From Membranipora membranacea (taxonomy: Eukaryota; Bryozoa; Gymnolaemata; Cheilostomatida; Membraniporidae): a stretch of 64,000 nt of DNA. Numbering within the stretch: position 1 is the first letter of the stretch; the number at the start of each line of letters is the position of its first letter. Below are positions 60,119 through 64,000 of the stretch, in pieces. The position numbers and the translations under genes were made by a program. The stretch lies in contig OU612069.1 in assembly GCA_914767715.1 (NCBI GenBank), forward strand, positions 27,091,387 through 27,155,386, written 5' to 3'. Below the pieces are notes generated by a model. That model searched no databases. It was not told the origin of the DNA and saw only the letters and a program-made list of their open reading frames with translations.

Positions 60119-61031
60119 CTAAAACATATACACTTCTAAAATGTAACTGCAACCTAGGTGGTCCGTGATGTTATCCAAAGCTATTGCCAAGTCTATTGTC
60201 AGGTAAGAAACCTCATTCTCAATGGCGCTGTTATGGGTGCATGGTGAGTTCATATTTTTGTATCGTACTGTATTTTATTAGCAGCAGGTTTTACAGTCTT
60301 GGAGTTTCAGGCAATGATGTAGGTGTTGCACAGTTTCTATCTACAGGGGCTTTCTTAATTAGTTCAGCTGTAACAATTTTGCACTGGCAGCGGTAATTGA
60401 AAACTGCCCACAGACCAGAGCATTCAACAGACAGACAAACATTTATACAGTGAAATTCGAAGCAATTTTGAGTAATAACATTGACGGAAATAGTTATTGC
60501 CCATCCACGCCCAGGTATGACGGTATTCTTATGACATAGCGGTCATGGAACTTCTCGAATGCCTCCAGATTATGACTATAGGTCACCTATGCCTCAGAGC
60601 TATAATAGTAGCGCATGAAGTACATTGTAAACATATTTGCATTGTCAGGGGACATTGCGTTAATTAGCATAGATGACAACATTTATTGGCCTCCTTAGAA
60701 AAATTCCTGTCATCCTATTAAGTGATAGATAAAATGAAGAAGTTGCAATTCGTAGGGATTGTACACTACAGTTAACCTCAAACTCATCATGTTAAAAATA
60801 CTTGGAAAGGAAGGGGATAACTGACACAAATAAATAGCTAACCCAGAAGAGCTTTGAATGTAATGGCCATGTAAAACTATGGATTACTTTGGAATAAGCA
60901 GTTCTGAACTATTTCAGTATTCTTTAATAATTTGAAGTTGTCTCTCACGCAAAGATTTTTCAACTGAACCAAAAGAGTTGTATACTTACATTTAAGGCTA
61001 CTCATACTTTCGTCTCTTGTTTTGTTTTCAG

Positions 61032-63443
61032 TTTTCTCTATTTGGCCATCCTTCTTTCTGAAGTCTCAAACAACATTGTGTGTGCTCTGGACAACTCCAC
61101 AAACAGCTCCAACCCTGATGACACAATCATAGTAGTGAATAACAAATCAATCGATATTGACTGCAAACTAGAACCGATCTATGCGGCAGGAAATACAAGC
61201 GATGTCAAACTTATCGCAGTGATATACTTAACTGTGGTGTTTGTGATCTCATTGAATGAGTCGGTGTTTGAGACAGTACTACCTGTTTTAGGAGGTGATC
61301 AGGTGGGTGAATTCTTCTTCACTACTCAATAATATTTGACAACGTCAAAGGGCATTCACAAGAAATAGCTCACTACTCTACCGCTTTGGCAAACTTTCTT
61401 GCGTCTGACACATATGAATTAATACCTACAATATCACTGAATCTGTAATTAGGAGATGTTTGCCTCCGCTTGTGAGGAAAATGCTTATGTCCGTGTTCAG
61501 ATTGGCTGACAATTCATAGTTTGAAAACACCAAATGCCTTCGCTCCTGTTGTCTAAGTACTCAACAGTTACAGGTCAATACGCATTTGAGTATGTTGCAG
61601 TTGGGAACATAAAAACGTTATAATACCGATATCATATTTAACCTCTGATGAATCTCAATTGCAACCTCTTCAATTAAAGATTTCAGGTCGTTACTATTGG
61701 TGTTGGAAGATGGGAGAATTGATGTCTTCTGTGGCTTCCGTCATATTCATGAGAACTCAATCACATCTCACCACAGCAGCAGATAATCAGAATCTATTTA
61801 AGTATGCCCTCCTAGGATGGTGCATCTTCGCTTCAGTACTGATAACACTGGCTCTAACATCAATTAATCTTTGTTGGTAATTTGATCAATTCAGGCGTAG
61901 GTGGTCACAAAGTTGATTAGAGACGCGGCCTCAATCACAGAGCGCAAATTCCAGGTCGTCCTTTTGTATCGTACCTATTGTCTATTGTCTACTGGGGTAA
62001 GGTTGGCCTCTTGGTGTCCTCCAACCGGTCAAAAATAGTGAGTGATCTTGCACAGTATTCACAGCCTCTCCATTATCTTTGCGCCCTCGACCTGGGATGA
62101 GGTGTGTGTTAGAACCCCTGATTTTAATTAACCATGTGACTAGCCAATTAAGTTCACATAATTTTCATACTAGTAACTAAAATAGTGTTGGGCGTCGATG
62201 TTTTTGGCGATTGATGGATACTTGCTCTGCAATTTTCAGTGATATGCTGTCGATGGGTACGTGAGCACCGACCTGACACTGCTGTCATAGTAGATACAGT
62301 TGGCATATGGAAACAAGCATTCTCAAGGCAAAGGTATGTAGCTCTGTACCTTGACAAAAAAATGGGTGAGTACAAATTTTGGTAATAAATAAATGCCTGG
62401 ATCAGGTTTGTTCTAATTTGCCAGTGTTGTGCTAGATAAAACTTCATTCTTAAACTTTAACTTAAATTCAATTTCATGAGCAAAGTTGAGGAGACTGGTG
62501 ATTCAAGTGTAATATTTTGTTTATGTTTCTTGTTCACAGAGTGAGGGCAGATGATGAGAGTTTCTTATTTGTAGCTAAAGTAAGCCGATGTGGTGACTAT
62601 GCAAACAATGCTGTGACTGAGAGGGGGAATATGGGCATGTTCTTTGTTATTGTCCTCTGTCTGATACCGGTTTCATTTGCAACAAGACTACCTGTGGTTA
62701 GTATATTGTATGAAAACCGAAGTACACTAGAACTCGCCCAGATTGATCTGTTGCTGTGACACATAGGCCTTTCAGCTTTTGCATGCGAAGAAGAGGGGAT
62801 TACTCGGTTTGAACAAATTACCTACCGCTAGCATGTAAGCGTTCGAGGTCCTGAGTTCAAATCATGCTAAATTTATAGGCTAGGCAGTAATATTGAGGGT
62901 GCGGATGGCCAGTGGAGGGGGAGCAGCAAAAATGCAGGCAAAATTAATCAAAATGCATCCATCTCAAACCAGTCGAAAAAAGATCTTTCAATTTCACTTT
63001 GTATTTCACAGAACGCTCATCCACAATTGAGACTAGTCCGAAAAATATTCAATTTAATTTCTTTATACATTTTACAGAGCACTTAACCACACAATGAGAG
63101 CGGGTACAGAAATATGACGAGACTTGAGAAGTTCCATGAATCTTATGACCTCAATATAAACGAGGTGATTAGAACTGTGCAGTATCCCATGGATCAATCT
63201 ACAATCAGTGCTAGTAATTTTTTCATAACTGTTAACTTTAGTCCATTCTGCTCTGAAGGTTGCCCAAAAACTGGTTATATATTGCGAGGCCGTGACACCT
63301 TTTTGAGCGGGATGTTTGACAATTCAAAAGCTTAATAAAATTAATTAATATATTTTGCCTGAACTTTTCTTGCAGACAGTATTGTATCTGGCTGGAGTGG
63401 CAGCCACCCTTGTAGCTATACCAGCATTGTATCTGATGATAAT
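61032..63443 (+). CDS. POT/SLC15-like transporter gene 3 (5'-truncated, probably damaged)
   Basis: Exons: 61032-61302 (FLYLAILLSEV...VLPVLGGDQ, extra-long extracellular loop with NST and NTS sequons), about 61680-61872 or 61876 (YYWCWKMGELMSSVASV), 62240-62333 (94 nt, REHRPDTAVIVDTVGIW), 62540-62696 (DDESFLFVAKVSRCGDYANNAV), and 63376-63443 (LYLAGVAATLVAIPALY). The first two exons are absent. The obvious donor at 61877 leaves the wrong phase for the next exon. Without a new intron after 63443, a TAA follows in frame. It may be a pseudogene, or the gene may continue past the right edge. Confidence 0.6.
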
Positions 63444-64000
63444 GTAAGAATCCACAACAAAGTAGTACCTAGTATGTTATTATCAAATTATACTCTTGCC
63501 AATTATGTAAAAAAAATACCTAAACTGCGATTCTCGTTTATGGCTTCCAAAAAATCTATCATGCTGCTGCAAAAGTAATTAAAAACCCAACTTAGCACTC
63601 ACAAATTTCTAATCTGAACTCTCGCTGAACTTCTGCCTCTAAATATGGACCAAAATTAATGGGGTTTACAGGTCAACCTGTACCTAACACAACAGGATTA
63701 CGGTCATTTTTTACCACTTAGTATTCAAAACATCAAAACATAAAAGATCAAGTGAACGTCATCTGGCTCTATCGATTCAGTTATGTGTAGAAAACCATAG
63801 AGTCAAGATGTGAAAACCAATATTAACTAGGAATACACCAGAGGTATGTCAATTTTAACTTTTAATTCTGATTTAAACTGTAATTTTTCAATGGTATACA
63901 TAATTTGAAGCTTATTGTTTTATAACTACATTGTAAATGAATATTCTTGGAAAAACCATTTTAATTTCGTATTTGATAATTTGATCATAATTTGATTAGT
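63444..64000. other. Window end, nothing recognised
   Basis: AT-rich sequence, probably intron or 3' flank of gene 3. No further transporter exon (75-nt or terminal type) was seen before the edge. Confidence 0.3.

Noticed and set aside
63114-63335. 73-codon frame as an extra exon of transporter gene 3
   Set aside because: No similarity to the paralogs' loop exons, and the splice borders are not in phase.

Overview
The window is AT-rich, intron-rich eukaryotic DNA with metazoan-style gene structure: short exons with GT/AG borders, abundant DIRS, Ty3/gypsy and non-LTR retroelement remains, and many small foldback DNA elements. A marine invertebrate such as a sponge or cnidarian fits best, but the sequence alone does not fix the phylum. 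There are no operons, no CRISPR and no convincing functional RNA gene. Nearly all long open frames without introns are transposon remnants or low-complexity repeats; the real genes have to be read as chains of short exons.

Host genes. Two kinds of host sequence recur. (1) A family of multi-pass membrane proteins that resemble proton-coupled oligopeptide transporters (POT/PTR2, SLC15-like): gene 1 (+, 438-14021, first exon off the left edge), gene 2 (-, 35458-21303, a complete 10-exon gene of 567 codons), gene 4 (-, 60118-53668, only its 3' exons) and gene 3 (+, from 61032, 5'-truncated), plus an exon-1 fragment (+, 35894-36130). Exon lengths and intron phases are strikingly conserved among paralogs (129, 94, 166, 172 and 75 nt). 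(2) Remains of an armadillo-repeat, importin-alpha-like gene on the + strand at 17698-20675, 47444-50946 and 51265-51807, each carrying different lesions.

Layout. The order reads POT(+) | ARM(+), POT(-), POT(+) | ARM(+), POT(-), POT(+). The locus therefore looks like a repeated three-gene module, and the window opens inside the last gene of a preceding unit.

Mobile DNA. Introns and spacers are packed with elements: a foldback element built of ~16-bp degenerate repeats (1457-4000); several non-autonomous TIR elements with clear 9-10 bp target duplications (6072-7983, 12306-12851, 38653-38706, 38766-41448); a hAT-like 8-bp-TSD element with a perfect 30-bp palindrome (42018-42379); a decayed gypsy element (about 21800-26122); an LTR element with intact TSD, PBS and PPT but no RT or integrase (27961-30907); a DIRS-type element interrupted by an inverted copy of its own RNase H region (44125-46294); three non-LTR RT fragments; tRNA-derived SINEs; and minisatellites.

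Competing explanations are tandem duplication of an old gene block followed by transposon-driven decay, or partial mis-assembly of similar copies. Both are testable as listed under the findings.
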